Shown here piece by piece: positions 46,527 to 55,353 of a stretch of 64,000 nt of DNA. Within the stretch, counting starts at the first letter, position 1, and each line of letters starts with the position of its first letter. The notes below the pieces were generated by a model that saw only the letters and a list, made by a program, of their open reading frames with translations, made no database searches and was not told the DNA's origin. The DNA comes from Agrobacterium tumefaciens (GTDB lineage Bacteria; Pseudomonadota; Alphaproteobacteria; Rhizobiales; Rhizobiaceae), in NCBI RefSeq assembly GCF_013337285.1, contig NZ_SUPW01000001.1, forward strand, positions 620,001 through 684,000, given 5' to 3'. Both the position numbers and the translations under genes were made by a program.

Positions 46527-47213
46527 ATGCAGAAGAAACACATCCTCGTCACCGGCGCGGTGGCACTTGGTTCCATGCTGCTGGTGGCAGCTGCTGCCAC
46601 GGCCGCCGGGGGTGACAAATCCGCCGCCCACAGACATGACCATGGGCACGATCACGGCCACCAGATGACCGAGGCGGAAAAGAAGATTTACAGCGGTTAT
46701 TTCGAGGATGCCCAGGTGAAGCCGCGCACGCTTTCCGACTGGGACGGCGACTGGCAGTCTGTTTATCCTTACCTGCTGAACGGCTCGCTTGATTCCGTCA
46801 TGGCCGAAAAAGCCGCACATGGCGACAAGACGGCCGCAGAATATCGCGCCTATTACGACATCGGTTACAAGACGGATGTGAACCGCATCGTCATCAAGGG
46901 TGACAGCGTGGCTTTTTACAGGGAAGGCAAACCGGTCGAAGGCACATATGCCAGCGACGGCCAGGAAATCCTGACCTACAAGAAGGGCAATCGCGGCGTG
47001 CGATATATCTTCAAGAAGACCGCCGGTGACGAGGCCGCACCGCAGTTCATCCAGTTCAGCGACCACTCCATCGCCCCGGTAAAGGCCGGTCATTACCACC
47101 TCTATTGGGGGAATGACCGCAAGGCCCTGCTGGACGAAGTCACCAATTGGCCGACCTATTATCCGTTCCTGATGGACGGCGCTGATATCGTCAAGGAAAT
47201 GGCGGCGCATTGA
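46527..47213 (+). CDS. zinT: Zinc-binding periplasmic protein ZinT
   Basis: 228 residues. Signal peptide HILVTGAVALGSMLLVAAAA, then a His-rich metal-collecting stretch (HRHDHGHDHGH). The ZinT/YodA calycin core follows: LSDWDGDWQSVYPYLLNGSL, AYYDIGYKTDVNRIVIKGD, FIQFSDHSIAPVKAGHYHLY and TNWPTYYPFLMDG. It delivers zinc to the ZnuABC uptake system under zinc limitation. A Zur-like palindrome precedes it. The upstream ATG at 46476 lies inside that palindrome and is rejected. Confidence 0.95.
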   Translation: MQKKHILVTGAVALGSMLLVAAAATAAGGDKSAAHRHDHGHDHGHQMTEAEKKIYSGYFEDAQVKPRTLSDWDGDWQSVYPYLLNGSLDSVMAEKAAHGDKTAAEYRAYYDIGYKTDVNRIVIKGDSVAFYREGKPVEGTYASDGQEILTYKKGNRGVRYIFKKTAGDEAAPQFIQFSDHSIAPVKAGHYHLYWGNDRKALLDEVTNWPTYYPFLMDGADIVKEMAAH

Positions 47214-47271
47214 GCCATCGCAGGCTCCGGCTTTCCAAGGTTGGAGAATGCCCAGCGAGCGCCTCTTTCGC

Positions 47272-47388
47272 CTTCTCCCCGCCGGGGAGAAGGTCGCGGC
47301 AGCGGGTTGAGGGGGCTAGGCCAGAGATATCCGGTGAGCTTGCCCCTCATCCGACCCTTCGGGCCACCTTCTCCCCGGCGGGGAGAAG
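47272..47388. repeat. Palindromic intergenic repeat, family B copy 2
   Basis: CTTCTCCCC GCCGGGGAGAAG at the left, CTTCTCCCCGGCGGGGAGAAG at the right, GGTTGAGGGGG / CCCCTCATCC between. It lies between the convergent zinT and ABC permease genes. Confidence 0.85.
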
Positions 47389-47403
47389 AAACGATCGTCC
47401 CCT

Positions 47404-48222
47404 TCACTGACCCATGGTCGAACGATGCGCCCAGCCGGTCATGCGTTTCTCCAGCCAGGCCATGATGGCGTACATGACGATGCCTTCCACCGCGAGCATC
47501 AGGAGGCCGGCAAAGACCAGTGGGACGTTGAACTGGCTCTGCGCCGAACTCATCATGTTACCGAGGCCATAATTGGAGGCGACGGTTTCCGAGACAACCG
47601 AGCCGACGAAGGCAAGCGTGATGGCGATTTTCAGCGAGCCGAAGAAATACGGCATGGAACGCGGAATGCCGACCTTCAGCATGATGTCCATTTTCTTCGC
47701 GCCGAGCGCCCGCAGCACGTCCTCGGTTTCCGGCTCGATGGTGGCAAGGCCGGTGGCGACATTAACGACGATGGGAAAGAAGGAAATCAGGAAGGCGGTC
47801 AACACCGCGGGGACAGTGCCGATGCCGAACCAGATGACGAGGATGGGCACCAGCGCCACTTTGGGGATGGCGTTAAAGCCAATCATCAACGGATAAAGCC
47901 CGGCATAGATGGTTTTCGACCAGCCGATGAACAGGCCGATGGCAAGGCCGGCGACAACAGCGATGGCAAAGCCCAACGTCGTCGTATAAAGCGTCTGCAG
48001 CGAATTCTTCCAGATCGGCGACCAATATTGCAGGATGGCCTGACCTACTCTCACCGGTGACGGCAGGATGGTGGGCGGCATTTTCAGCGCATAAACCAGC
48101 AGTTCCCACAGCACGAAGAGCGCCAGCGTATAAAGCCAGGGGGCGGCCTTCACCCAGTTGACGCGGGCAATCAGCGGCTTGCGCGGCTCGGCCGTGACGG
48201 TGCTTTCCATGATCGCGCTCAT
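47404..48222 (-). CDS. ABC transporter permease (SsuC/TauC/ThiX type)
   Basis: 272 residues, about six membrane segments. The cytoplasmic EAA loop is TEDVLRALGAKKMDIMLKVGIP, contacting the ATPase. Other segments: LYTLALFVLWELLVYALKMP, LPSPVRVGQAILQYWSPIWK and GFNAIPKVALVPILVIWFGI. The family carries nitrate, sulfonates, taurine or pyrimidine/thiamine precursors. Four-base overlap with the upstream ATPase gene. Confidence 0.92.
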   Translation of the reverse strand: MSAIMESTVTAEPRKPLIARVNWVKAAPWLYTLALFVLWELLVYALKMPPTILPSPVRVGQAILQYWSPIWKNSLQTLYTTTLGFAIAVVAGLAIGLFIGWSKTIYAGLYPLMIGFNAIPKVALVPILVIWFGIGTVPAVLTAFLISFFPIVVNVATGLATIEPETEDVLRALGAKKMDIMLKVGIPRSMPYFFGSLKIAITLAFVGSVVSETVASNYGLGNMMSSAQSQFNVPLVFAGLLMLAVEGIVMYAIMAWLEKRMTGWAHRSTMGQ

Positions 48223-49007
48223 GCCGCCACCCGCGCCTGCGCGATTTCACCATGCAGTGCCTGCACCATGTCGTTGAAACCCTTGTCATACATGAGATCG
48301 AGCTGACGCGGGCGGGCGAAGGGCACGCGATGTTCCGCCAGGACGCGGCCCGGCCTTGCGCTCATCACGAAAATCTTGTCGGCGAGGAAGGTCGCTTCAC
48401 GCAGATCGTGGGTTACCAGAATGATGGTCACGCGCTGTGCGGCGTGCAGATCGCGGATGACGCACCACAACTCCTCGCGGGTAAAGGCGTCGAGCGCACC
48501 GAATGGTTCATCCAGCATCAGCAGATCCGGCTCGTGGATCAGCGCGCGGCAGAGATTGGCGCGCTGCTGCATGCCGCCGGAAAGCTGCCATGGATATTTT
48601 GAGCCAAAGCCCTTCAGACCGACGATCTCCAGAAGGCGCTCGGCTTTCGCGACATATTCCGCCTTGTGGGCCCGCAGACGGCGGCGGTGTTTCTCGACGA
48701 TTTCCAGCGGCAGCAGGATGTTCTCCAGCGTCGTGCGCCAGGGCAGCATCGTCGGGTTCTGAAACGCCATGCCAACGATGGAGACCGGCTCCGTGACCTG
48801 CCGTCCGGCAACAATGACATTGCCCTTTTGCGGAATATGCAGCCCCGTCACCAGTTTCATCAGCGTGGACTTGCCGCAGCCCGACGGGCCGACAACGGCC
48901 GCGAATTCACCCTTGTCGACCGCCAGGTTCAAACCGGATACGGCCAGTGTGCCGGCCGACCCGCCATAACGCATGTCGACATTGTCTATTTCCACGAGAT
49001 GTGACAT
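48219..49007 (-). CDS. ABC transporter ATP-binding protein (nitrate/sulfonate/pyrimidine precursor type)
   Basis: 262 residues: Walker A VVGPSGCGKSTLMKLVTGL, Q-loop GMAFQNPTMLPWRTTLENI, signature LSGGMQQRANLCRAL, Walker B LLMLDEPFGALDAFTREEL and H-loop ILVTHDLREATFLADKI. Start MSHLVEIDNVDMRYGG; a 48-residue extension encoded in repeat B3 is rejected. It pairs with the permease encoded next. Confidence 0.94.
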   Translation of the reverse strand: MSHLVEIDNVDMRYGGSAGTLAVSGLNLAVDKGEFAAVVGPSGCGKSTLMKLVTGLHIPQKGNVIVAGRQVTEPVSIVGMAFQNPTMLPWRTTLENILLPLEIVEKHRRRLRAHKAEYVAKAERLLEIVGLKGFGSKYPWQLSGGMQQRANLCRALIHEPDLLMLDEPFGALDAFTREELWCVIRDLHAAQRVTIILVTHDLREATFLADKIFVMSARPGRVLAEHRVPFARPRQLDLMYDKGFNDMVQALHGEIAQARVAA

Positions 49008-49068
49008 CGCAGTCCCCGTTTTCAGTTGCTGATCGGGCCGTTTAATCCCGCAGCGTTGCTGCTTGTTT

Positions 49069-49186
49069 CTCCTCCTCGCCGGGGAGAAGGCGGCCCGAAG
49101 GGTCGGATGAGGGGGCGACGCCATCGAGAAACCGAGAGCTTGCCCCCTCATCCCGCTGCCGCGGACTTCTCCCCGGCGGGGAGAAG
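49069..49186. repeat. Palindromic intergenic repeat, family B copy 3
   Basis: Left arm slightly degenerate (CTCCTCCTCGCC), then GGGGAGAAGGCGGCCCGAAG and GGTCGGATGAGGGGGC; right arm GCCCCCTCATCCCGCTGCCG and CTTCTCCCCGGCGGGGAGAAG. It lies inside the ABC operon, between the ATPase and binding-protein genes. Confidence 0.88.
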
Positions 49187-49270
49187 AAGTGAGCGGCGCC
49201 CACTCGGCCCATTCGATTGTCCTGCGGAGGCTACCGCTTCAAGAGCATGGCAAAACCGTTCCGCTTGTTT

Positions 49271-49388
49271 CTTCTCCCCGCCGGGGAGAAGGTGGCCCGA
49301 AGGGTCGGATGAGGGGGCGACGCCAGCGAGAGACTGAGAGCTTGCCCCCTCATCCCGCGGCCGCGGACTTCTCCCCGGCGGGGAGAAG
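49271..49388. repeat. Palindromic intergenic repeat, family B copy 4
   Basis: Near-identical to copy 3 and 84 bases away in the same orientation: GGTGGCCCGAAGGGTCGGAT at the left, CATCCCGCGGCCGCGGACTT at the right, both bounded by the CTTCTCCCCG...GGGGAGAAG palindrome. An outer CACCCGCTC follows at 49399-49407. Confidence 0.88.
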
Positions 49389-49417
49389 AAGCAGGCCGCA
49401 CCCGCTCATTTTACCCA

Positions 49418-50461
49418 TCAGGGCAGCATGCGCTCTTCCTTGGCCGGCAGGTAGGTCGCATCGAACACCTGCTCCGCCTTCACATTGCCCTTCAGGCCCA
49501 TGGAAACTTTCAACGTCTCGACGGAGGCGGCAAGCCGGGCCGGATCGACACCACCCATGCCGTTTTCCACCACATAAGGCGTCTTGATGTTCATGCTGTT
49601 GGCCATGTTCAGGCGCTCCAGCTCGATGGCGCTGTCCAGCGTCTCGTTGCGCTTCAGCACCGCCGCCACGCCTTCTTCCGGCGTCTTGACGGAATCGGCA
49701 AAGCCCTTGGCCAGCGCTTTCAGGAACCCCTTCACGGCATCAGGGTTTTTCTCAGCGAAATCAGTGTTTACCAGCACCGCATTACCATAAAGATTCAAGC
49801 CATGCTCAGCCATCAGGATGGTCGAGATGTCGTCATCGGCAATGCCCTGCTTCTTCAAGTTGAGGATGACAGAAAAAGCAAAACCGAAGACAGCATCGAC
49901 ATCGCCCTTGGCAAGCATCGGTTCACGCACCGGAAAACCGATCGATTCGATCTTGATCTTGCTCTCATCGAGACCCGCGACCTGCTTGAAGGCCGGCCAT
50001 TGCGCAAAGGCGCCATCCGGCGGCGGCGCACCGAGCTTCTTGCCTTCCAGCGACTTCGGATCACCCGTGACGCCGAGCGACTTGCGGCCGACGACGGCAA
50101 AGGTCGGGCGCTCATAGACCATATAAACGGCCTTGATCTTCTGGTTCGGATCCTCGTCGAGGAACTTCATCACCGAGTTGATATCGCCGAACCCCATCTC
50201 GTAGGCGCCGGTCGCCACACGTGGAATGGCTTCCACCGAGCCATTGCCGCTGTCGATCGTGACGTCGAGGCCTTCCGCCTTGAAGTAACCCTTGTCGAGC
50301 GCCAGCAGGAAGCCGGCGGCGGGGCCTTCGAATTTCCAGTCGAGCGTGAATTTGACCGGCGTTTCGGCATAAGCGCCCGTCACCGGCAGCACCATTCCGG
50401 CTGTAACGCCGATGGCAGCAATGGCTAGCCCTTTGGACAACAACCTGCGCGTTAAGATCAT
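49418..50461 (-). CDS. ABC transporter substrate-binding protein (NMT1/THI5-like, SsuA type)
   Basis: 347 residues with a signal peptide containing a possible twin-arginine (ILTRRLLSKGLAIAAIGVTA, cleavage near AYAE). Mature part: PVKFTLDWKFEGPAAGFLLA, LDKGYFKAEGLDVTIDSGNG, ATGAYEMGFGDINSVMKFLD and EGKKLGAPPPDGAFAQWPAF. The fold binds taurine, sulfonates, nitrate or pyrimidine/thiamine precursors; the sequence is closest in feel to the NMT1/THI5 branch. First gene of the transporter unit; two repeats separate it from the ATPase gene. A long perfect palindrome lies 73 bases upstream of its start. Confidence 0.9.
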   Translation of the reverse strand: MILTRRLLSKGLAIAAIGVTAGMVLPVTGAYAETPVKFTLDWKFEGPAAGFLLALDKGYFKAEGLDVTIDSGNGSVEAIPRVATGAYEMGFGDINSVMKFLDEDPNQKIKAVYMVYERPTFAVVGRKSLGVTGDPKSLEGKKLGAPPPDGAFAQWPAFKQVAGLDESKIKIESIGFPVREPMLAKGDVDAVFGFAFSVILNLKKQGIADDDISTILMAEHGLNLYGNAVLVNTDFAEKNPDAVKGFLKALAKGFADSVKTPEEGVAAVLKRNETLDSAIELERLNMANSMNIKTPYVVENGMGGVDPARLAASVETLKVSMGLKGNVKAEQVFDATYLPAKEERMLP

Positions 50462-50533
50462 CTATTCCCCCTGATGGTTTTGTTGGATTGGTTGCATAAG
50501 AGCCAATTCCCACCCTCAAGGCAAGATAAAATT

Positions 50534-50573
50534 GCATACAAAATAGCCGTTATTTTGTATGCTTATTTTATAT
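50534..50573. promoter_or_regulatory. Operator-like palindrome between the ABC transporter and the dioxygenase-esterase gene
   Basis: GCATACAAAATA, spacer GCCGT, TATTTTGTATGC: perfect 12-base arms (50534-50562). A third half-site follows as TATTTTATATGC (50564-50575, two changes). Size and the TGTATGC/GCATACA core fit a GntR-family dimer. It sits between two divergent transcription units and could control both. Confidence 0.7.
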
Positions 50574-50751
50574 GCAAATTAGTTTTATGTAGAGGCACAA
50601 AGCCCAGTTTCTGCGCAGCGTGCGTGCAACGAAGCGGAAGCAATATCGTTCACGCAGAGAACACAGCGTTCTCATTTGCCGGGGTTGCGGATCAGGCGCA
50701 GCGTAGGACAAATAGGGCGACGAACAGCAGGCGAAACGACGGGACGGCAAG

Positions 50752-52311
50752 ATGAATTCTGCACTGGGCATACACCACATCACCATGATCACCCGGAAGG
50801 TGCAGGCGAATGTGGATTTCTACGCTGGCTTCCTCGGCTTGAAGCTGGTCAAGCGCACCGCCGGCTTCGAAGACGCCATGCAGCTTCACCTGCTTTATGG
50901 CGACGACATCGCCTCGCCCGGCTCGCTTCTGACATTTCTCGTCTGGGAAGATGGCGGCCAGGGCCGCGTCGGTTACGGCCAGACACTCGAAGTCTCGGTA
51001 GCGATCGATCCGGCCGCCATCGGCTTCTGGCTGACGCGAGCGTTGAAATTCGGCATCCGCGCCGAGGGGCCATCCGACGAATTCGGCGAGCCGGTCATCC
51101 GGCTGAAAGATCCTGACGGCCTGATCGTCAAGCTGGTCGGCACCCATGCCTTTGCCGATGCCACGCCACATGTGACAGACGATATTTCTGCGCACGACGC
51201 GATTCGCCGCATCTATGGCGCGACGATGCTGAGCGAAGTACCGGAGGAAACCGTGGCGTTTCTGGAAAAGCACTTCGGCTACCGTCAGGAAAGCCAGACT
51301 GGCGCGATCCGCCGGCTCGTCTCCGACAGCGGCGACATCATCGACGTGCGCGATGCCACCGGCTTCTGGTCCAGCGCGCCGGGCACCGGCACGGTCGATC
51401 ACATCGCCTTCCGCGCTGAGGATATGGATGAGCTGAATGCGGTGCTCACCGGGCTGAAATCGCTCAATTCCAGCACCACCAATGCCCATGACCGGAAGTA
51501 TTTCCATTCGCTCTATGTCCGCGAACCGGGCGGCGTGCTGATCGAAATGGCAACCGACGGCCCCGGCATGACGATCGACGAACCGCTGGAAGCGCTCGGC
51601 GAACAATTGTTCATTCCGCCGCTGTTCATGAAGGACGAGGCGGATGTGCGCGTCGCCCTGCCGCAATTCTCCATGCCGGGCGAGGAGCGTATCATTTATC
51701 GCGACCTGCCCTTCGTGCATCGGTTCTATACGCCCGAGGAGCCCGATGGCAGCACCATCATCCTGCTGCACGGCTCGGGCGGCAGCGAAACAAGCCTGAT
51801 GCCGCTGGCGCACAGGGCCGCGCGCGGCGCGACACTTTTAGGCGTGCGCGGCAGAAGCACGGAAGAAGAGATCGCCCGCTGGTTCCGGCGTTTCCCCGAT
51901 TTCAGCTTCGACCAGAACGATATTGCAGCAGAAGCAGAGGCCTTTGCCGCCTTTGTCGAGGGTGCGATCCGTTCCTACGGTCTTGATCGTTCGAAGTTGC
52001 GGTTTATCGGCCATTCGAATGGCGCAAATTTCTATGCGGCCTTTGCCGCACTTTATCCCGACCTTGCCGGAGACGCCCTGCTCTACCGCCCCATGCCAGT
52101 TCTCGATACGTGGCCGCAAACCGATCTTTCCGGCCGGAATTTCCTGCTCGTCGCCGGCGAACGCGACAAATATCGCGACGGAGCAACCGCGCTGCAAGGC
52201 CGGCTTGCGGCAAGCGGCGCGGAGGTACGGGTGGAAATTCTGGATGACGGGCATGATCTGGGGCTTGCCGACATAGAAGCGGCGCGGCGCTGGCTGGCGG
52301 ATGCTTCCTGA
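50752..52311 (+). CDS. Fusion protein: VOC ring-cleaving dioxygenase (MhqO-like) plus alpha/beta hydrolase (MhqD-like)
   Basis: 519 residues in three parts. Two vicinal-oxygen-chelate modules (about 1-140 and 145-285) carry the metal ligands His in GIHHITMI, His in TVDHIAFRAED and Glu in GGVLIEMATD, as in MhqO/PcpA-type hydroquinone dioxygenases. The C-terminal hydrolase (about 320-519) has IILLHGSGGSETSL, nucleophile elbow GHSNGANFYAAFA near residue 420, Asp in VAGERDKYR and His in ILDDGHDLGLAD, as in MhqD carboxylesterases. In Bacillus the two are separate genes of one operon, so the fusion implies coupled action on quinone-like compounds. Ribosome binding sequence GGGACGGCAAG precedes the ATG. 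Confidence 0.88.
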   Translation: MNSALGIHHITMITRKVQANVDFYAGFLGLKLVKRTAGFEDAMQLHLLYGDDIASPGSLLTFLVWEDGGQGRVGYGQTLEVSVAIDPAAIGFWLTRALKFGIRAEGPSDEFGEPVIRLKDPDGLIVKLVGTHAFADATPHVTDDISAHDAIRRIYGATMLSEVPEETVAFLEKHFGYRQESQTGAIRRLVSDSGDIIDVRDATGFWSSAPGTGTVDHIAFRAEDMDELNAVLTGLKSLNSSTTNAHDRKYFHSLYVREPGGVLIEMATDGPGMTIDEPLEALGEQLFIPPLFMKDEADVRVALPQFSMPGEERIIYRDLPFVHRFYTPEEPDGSTIILLHGSGGSETSLMPLAHRAARGATLLGVRGRSTEEEIARWFRRFPDFSFDQNDIAAEAEAFAAFVEGAIRSYGLDRSKLRFIGHSNGANFYAAFAALYPDLAGDALLYRPMPVLDTWPQTDLSGRNFLLVAGERDKYRDGATALQGRLAASGAEVRVEILDDGHDLGLADIEAARRWLADAS

Positions 52312-52334
52312 TTTTCGATAGATGGGCATGCGCC

Positions 52335-52490
52335 GAGCGGGTGCCGCCCATTTCTTCTCCCCGCCGGGGAGAAGGTGGCCCGAAGGGTCGGATGAGGGGG
52401 CAACGCCAACGATAGACCGAGAGCTTGCCCCCTCATCCCGCTACCGCGGACTTCTCCCCGGCGGGGAGAAGAAACAAGTGACACCCGCTC
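52335..52490. repeat. Palindromic intergenic repeat, family B copy 5 (most complete)
   Basis: Core 52354-52471 as in copies 3 and 4. In addition, outer arms GAGCGGGTG (52335-52343) and CACCCGCTC (52482-52490) are perfect inverted copies, defining a full element of about 156 bases. Confidence 0.88.
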
Positions 52491-52581
52491 GCTCCATGTT
52501 ACCCCCTGCCATACATCAACCGGGCCTTGCATAAATTCACCAAAAGGGCTTTAAAAACAGCTTCGTAATTGGAGAGCCCGT

Positions 52582-55353
52582 TTGGAAATCCCGTTTCTCA
52601 TCCTCGCCCTCATCGCGGCCTTTATCTACACGCTGGTCGCGAGCATCCGTAATTCAAGCCGAATCAAGTCGCTGGAACGTGAGGTCCTCAGCCTCAAGCG
52701 GCTGATGGCTGCCGGGGTCACGTCTCCCGTGACGGCACAGGCTGAAAGCGCGGAATCCTCGGAAAAGACGGATTTCGAGGCGGAAGAGACAAATGGAGAT
52801 TTGCCCGAAGCAGCGGCTTCCCAAGCTGAATATGCCTCAAAGCCCGAGGAAGCTGCCGCGATAGTGGAAGCTGGGGACGTAGCCCGTGAAGAAGCGCCGC
52901 CTGCGCTCGCCAGCGAGACCGCGTCCGCGCCAGCCACGAAAGAAAGCTTCGAAAGCCTGCTCGGCGCGCGCTGGGCTGTCTGGGCCGGCGGGTTGGCGCT
53001 GGCACTTGGCGGTATTTTCCTCGTCAAATATTCGATCGAATCGGGGCTGCTCAGCCCGGCAGTCAGGCTTTCGCTTGCCGCCATTTTCGGCCTCGTTCTC
53101 GGGCTTGCCGGCGAAGCGATCCGCCGCAAGGCGGTGCCGGGCATCGCCGCCGCCTATTCCAACGCCATGATACCGGGCGTGCTGACGGCGGTCGGCGCTT
53201 TGACGCTGTTCGGCGTGGTTTATGCGGCCTATGGAATTTATGACTATATCGGCTCAGGAACAGCTTTCATCCTGCTTGGGCTTGTCGCCTTTGCCACCAT
53301 TGGCCTGTCGTTGCTGCATGGGCAGGCGCTGGCCGGTCTTGGTCTTCTCGGCTCGATGCTGACGCCGGCGCTGATTTCCAGCGAAACGCCAAATATCTGG
53401 GCGCTGTTCGTTTTCCTGACGATCTCGTGGCTGGCGACGGCGGCGGCCGCACGCAGGCAGGGCTGGACCGTGGTTCCGTCACTTGCCAATGCCGGCCTTG
53501 GCCTCTGGGCGCTCGGCTATATCGGCTTTTCCGAGACGATCAATGCCGAACCACCGACGCTCGCATTGCTCGTCATGCTGGCCGGCACGATCTTCCTGTG
53601 GCCCGGGAAACACCTCGACACGCCGCCGGCAGACACCGGTGAAACCGCCGCCCCGGAGCGGCGCGCCATCCGTGCCCTGCGGCTTCTGCTGCGCCCGTCG
53701 CTTGCCATCAACCTCACCGTATCGATGGCCGTCATCCTGCCGGCCATCGGCTTCCTGTTCGCCAGTGGCGGTGTCGACACCCACCCGGCGCTGATCGTCT
53801 CGGCGCTCATCGCAGCACTTGCGGCCCTAGGTGCTGCCCGCCACTACGCGGTGTGGCCGGCCATCATCGCCGCGCTCGGGGCGCAGACGGCGGTCGCGCT
53901 GATGTCGCGGCAGGGCATCGATTTCATCGGCCTTATCAACGATACCGGCGTAACGCTTCCACCCGTCGGAACAGGCTATACGGCTGAAATCGCCATGGCG
54001 CTTGGCCTCGGCGCTGTCCTCGTGCTGTGCGCCTTCTCCTTCCTGAGACGCAAGGGCGCTGATGATGCGGATTTTGCCCAGCTGTGGGCGGGTATTGCTG
54101 CGCTGTTCCCGGTCTGGCTGGCAACGGCAAGCTTCGTTGAATATGGCAATCTCGGCCGCGACTGGCTGCACGCCGCCTATGGTCTCGGTCTCGGCCTGGT
54201 GCTGATTGCCGGGGCCGAATGGCTGCACCGGCAGCACAACGAAGCCTATCGCAAGCCGCTCAACATTCTCGTGCTCGGCTCGTTTGCCGCCTTCGCGCTC
54301 AGCCTGCACACGCTGACGGAAGGGCTCGCGACAACCGTTCTGCTTTCGGTTATCGGCTTTGTTTATGTGCTGGCCAGCCGTTACCGCAACTGGGATGTGC
54401 TGCCCTGGGTCATGGCGGTGGCAAGCGTTGCCGTTCTCGGCCGCATCGCCTGGGAACCCACCATTGTCGGGCCGCAAAATCTTGGGCTCACGCCGGTCTT
54501 CAACGCCCTTCTGCCGGGTTACGGCATTCCCGCACTGCTTGCCGTCGCCTCGGCATGGCTGCTGCGCGACTGGCCGGGTGTCCGGGCAAAGAACTTCCTG
54601 CAGGCGATTGCCAGCGTCATGGGGCTTCTCGCCGTCGCCATCCTCATCCGCCACGCGATGAATGGCGGCACGCTTGATAACAGCGTTCCGACGCTTGGCG
54701 AACAGTCGATCTACACGCTGCTGACCATCGGCTTCTCGGGCGTGCTGATGACGCTGGATCTCAAGAGCCCCAGCCCCGTCTTCCGTTACGGCTCGATGAT
54801 TGCCGGCGTGATAGCCGTCATCAACGTGCTGACGATGCATTTCTTCACGCTCAACCCCTATTTCACCGGCGAAAATACCGGGCGCATTCCAGTCCTCAAC
54901 CTGCTGCTGATCGGTTACCTCCTGCCGGCGCTCGCCTATGGCGGCCTTGCCTATTATGCGCGGGGAAAACGTCCGCCGCCCTATGTCAGCATGCTGGCGG
55001 TGGCGGGTGCGGCACTCGGTTTTGCCTGGGCCACACTTTCGGTTCGCCGGTTCTGGCAGGGCGAAAACATCGCCGACTGGAAGGGCTTTATGCAGGGCGA
55101 GACCTACAGCTATTCGGTGGTCTGGCTGCTGATCGGCGTGCTGCTGCTGGTGCTCGGCTCGCGCTTTAATGCCCGCAGCCTGCGTCTGGCATCGGCTGCC
55201 TTCGTTTTGATCTCGGTTGCCAAGGCATTCCTGATCGACATGAGCAACCTTGAAGGCGTGCTGAGAGCCCTGTCCTTCATCGGGCTCGGCGCAGTGCTGA
55301 TCGGCATCGGCCTGTTCTACCAGAAAATCCTGACCCGGAAGCCGCAGACATGA
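52582..55353 (+). CDS. DUF2339 large membrane protein
   Basis: 923 residues. TTG start behind GGAG; N-terminal membrane segment EIPFLILALIAAFIYTLVAS, then a short coiled coil (SLEREVLSLKRLMA) and an acidic Ala/Glu-rich linker to about residue 125. The DUF2339 core begins ESFESLLGARWAVWAGGLAL and contains about 25 hydrophobic segments to the end. The family is widespread and uncharacterised. The HD gene overlaps its stop by four bases. Confidence 0.88.
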   Translation: MEIPFLILALIAAFIYTLVASIRNSSRIKSLEREVLSLKRLMAAGVTSPVTAQAESAESSEKTDFEAEETNGDLPEAAASQAEYASKPEEAAAIVEAGDVAREEAPPALASETASAPATKESFESLLGARWAVWAGGLALALGGIFLVKYSIESGLLSPAVRLSLAAIFGLVLGLAGEAIRRKAVPGIAAAYSNAMIPGVLTAVGALTLFGVVYAAYGIYDYIGSGTAFILLGLVAFATIGLSLLHGQALAGLGLLGSMLTPALISSETPNIWALFVFLTISWLATAAAARRQGWTVVPSLANAGLGLWALGYIGFSETINAEPPTLALLVMLAGTIFLWPGKHLDTPPADTGETAAPERRAIRALRLLLRPSLAINLTVSMAVILPAIGFLFASGGVDTHPALIVSALIAALAALGAARHYAVWPAIIAALGAQTAVALMSRQGIDFIGLINDTGVTLPPVGTGYTAEIAMALGLGAVLVLCAFSFLRRKGADDADFAQLWAGIAALFPVWLATASFVEYGNLGRDWLHAAYGLGLGLVLIAGAEWLHRQHNEAYRKPLNILVLGSFAAFALSLHTLTEGLATTVLLSVIGFVYVLASRYRNWDVLPWVMAVASVAVLGRIAWEPTIVGPQNLGLTPVFNALLPGYGIPALLAVASAWLLRDWPGVRAKNFLQAIASVMGLLAVAILIRHAMNGGTLDNSVPTLGEQSIYTLLTIGFSGVLMTLDLKSPSPVFRYGSMIAGVIAVINVLTMHFFTLNPYFTGENTGRIPVLNLLLIGYLLPALAYGGLAYYARGKRPPPYVSMLAVAGAALGFAWATLSVRRFWQGENIADWKGFMQGETYSYSVVWLLIGVLLLVLGSRFNARSLRLASAAFVLISVAKAFLIDMSNLEGVLRALSFIGLGAVLIGIGLFYQKILTRKPQT

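Noticed and set aside
48219-49151. 48-residue N-terminal extension of the ABC ATPase
   Set aside because: The extension is translated from the family B repeat and precedes the true start MSHLVEIDNV.
39831-52471. CRISPR array or insertion sequence as explanation of the repeats
   Set aside because: Copies are 118 bp palindromes spread over kilobases, with no regular spacers and no transposase gene; they are dispersed intergenic repeats.
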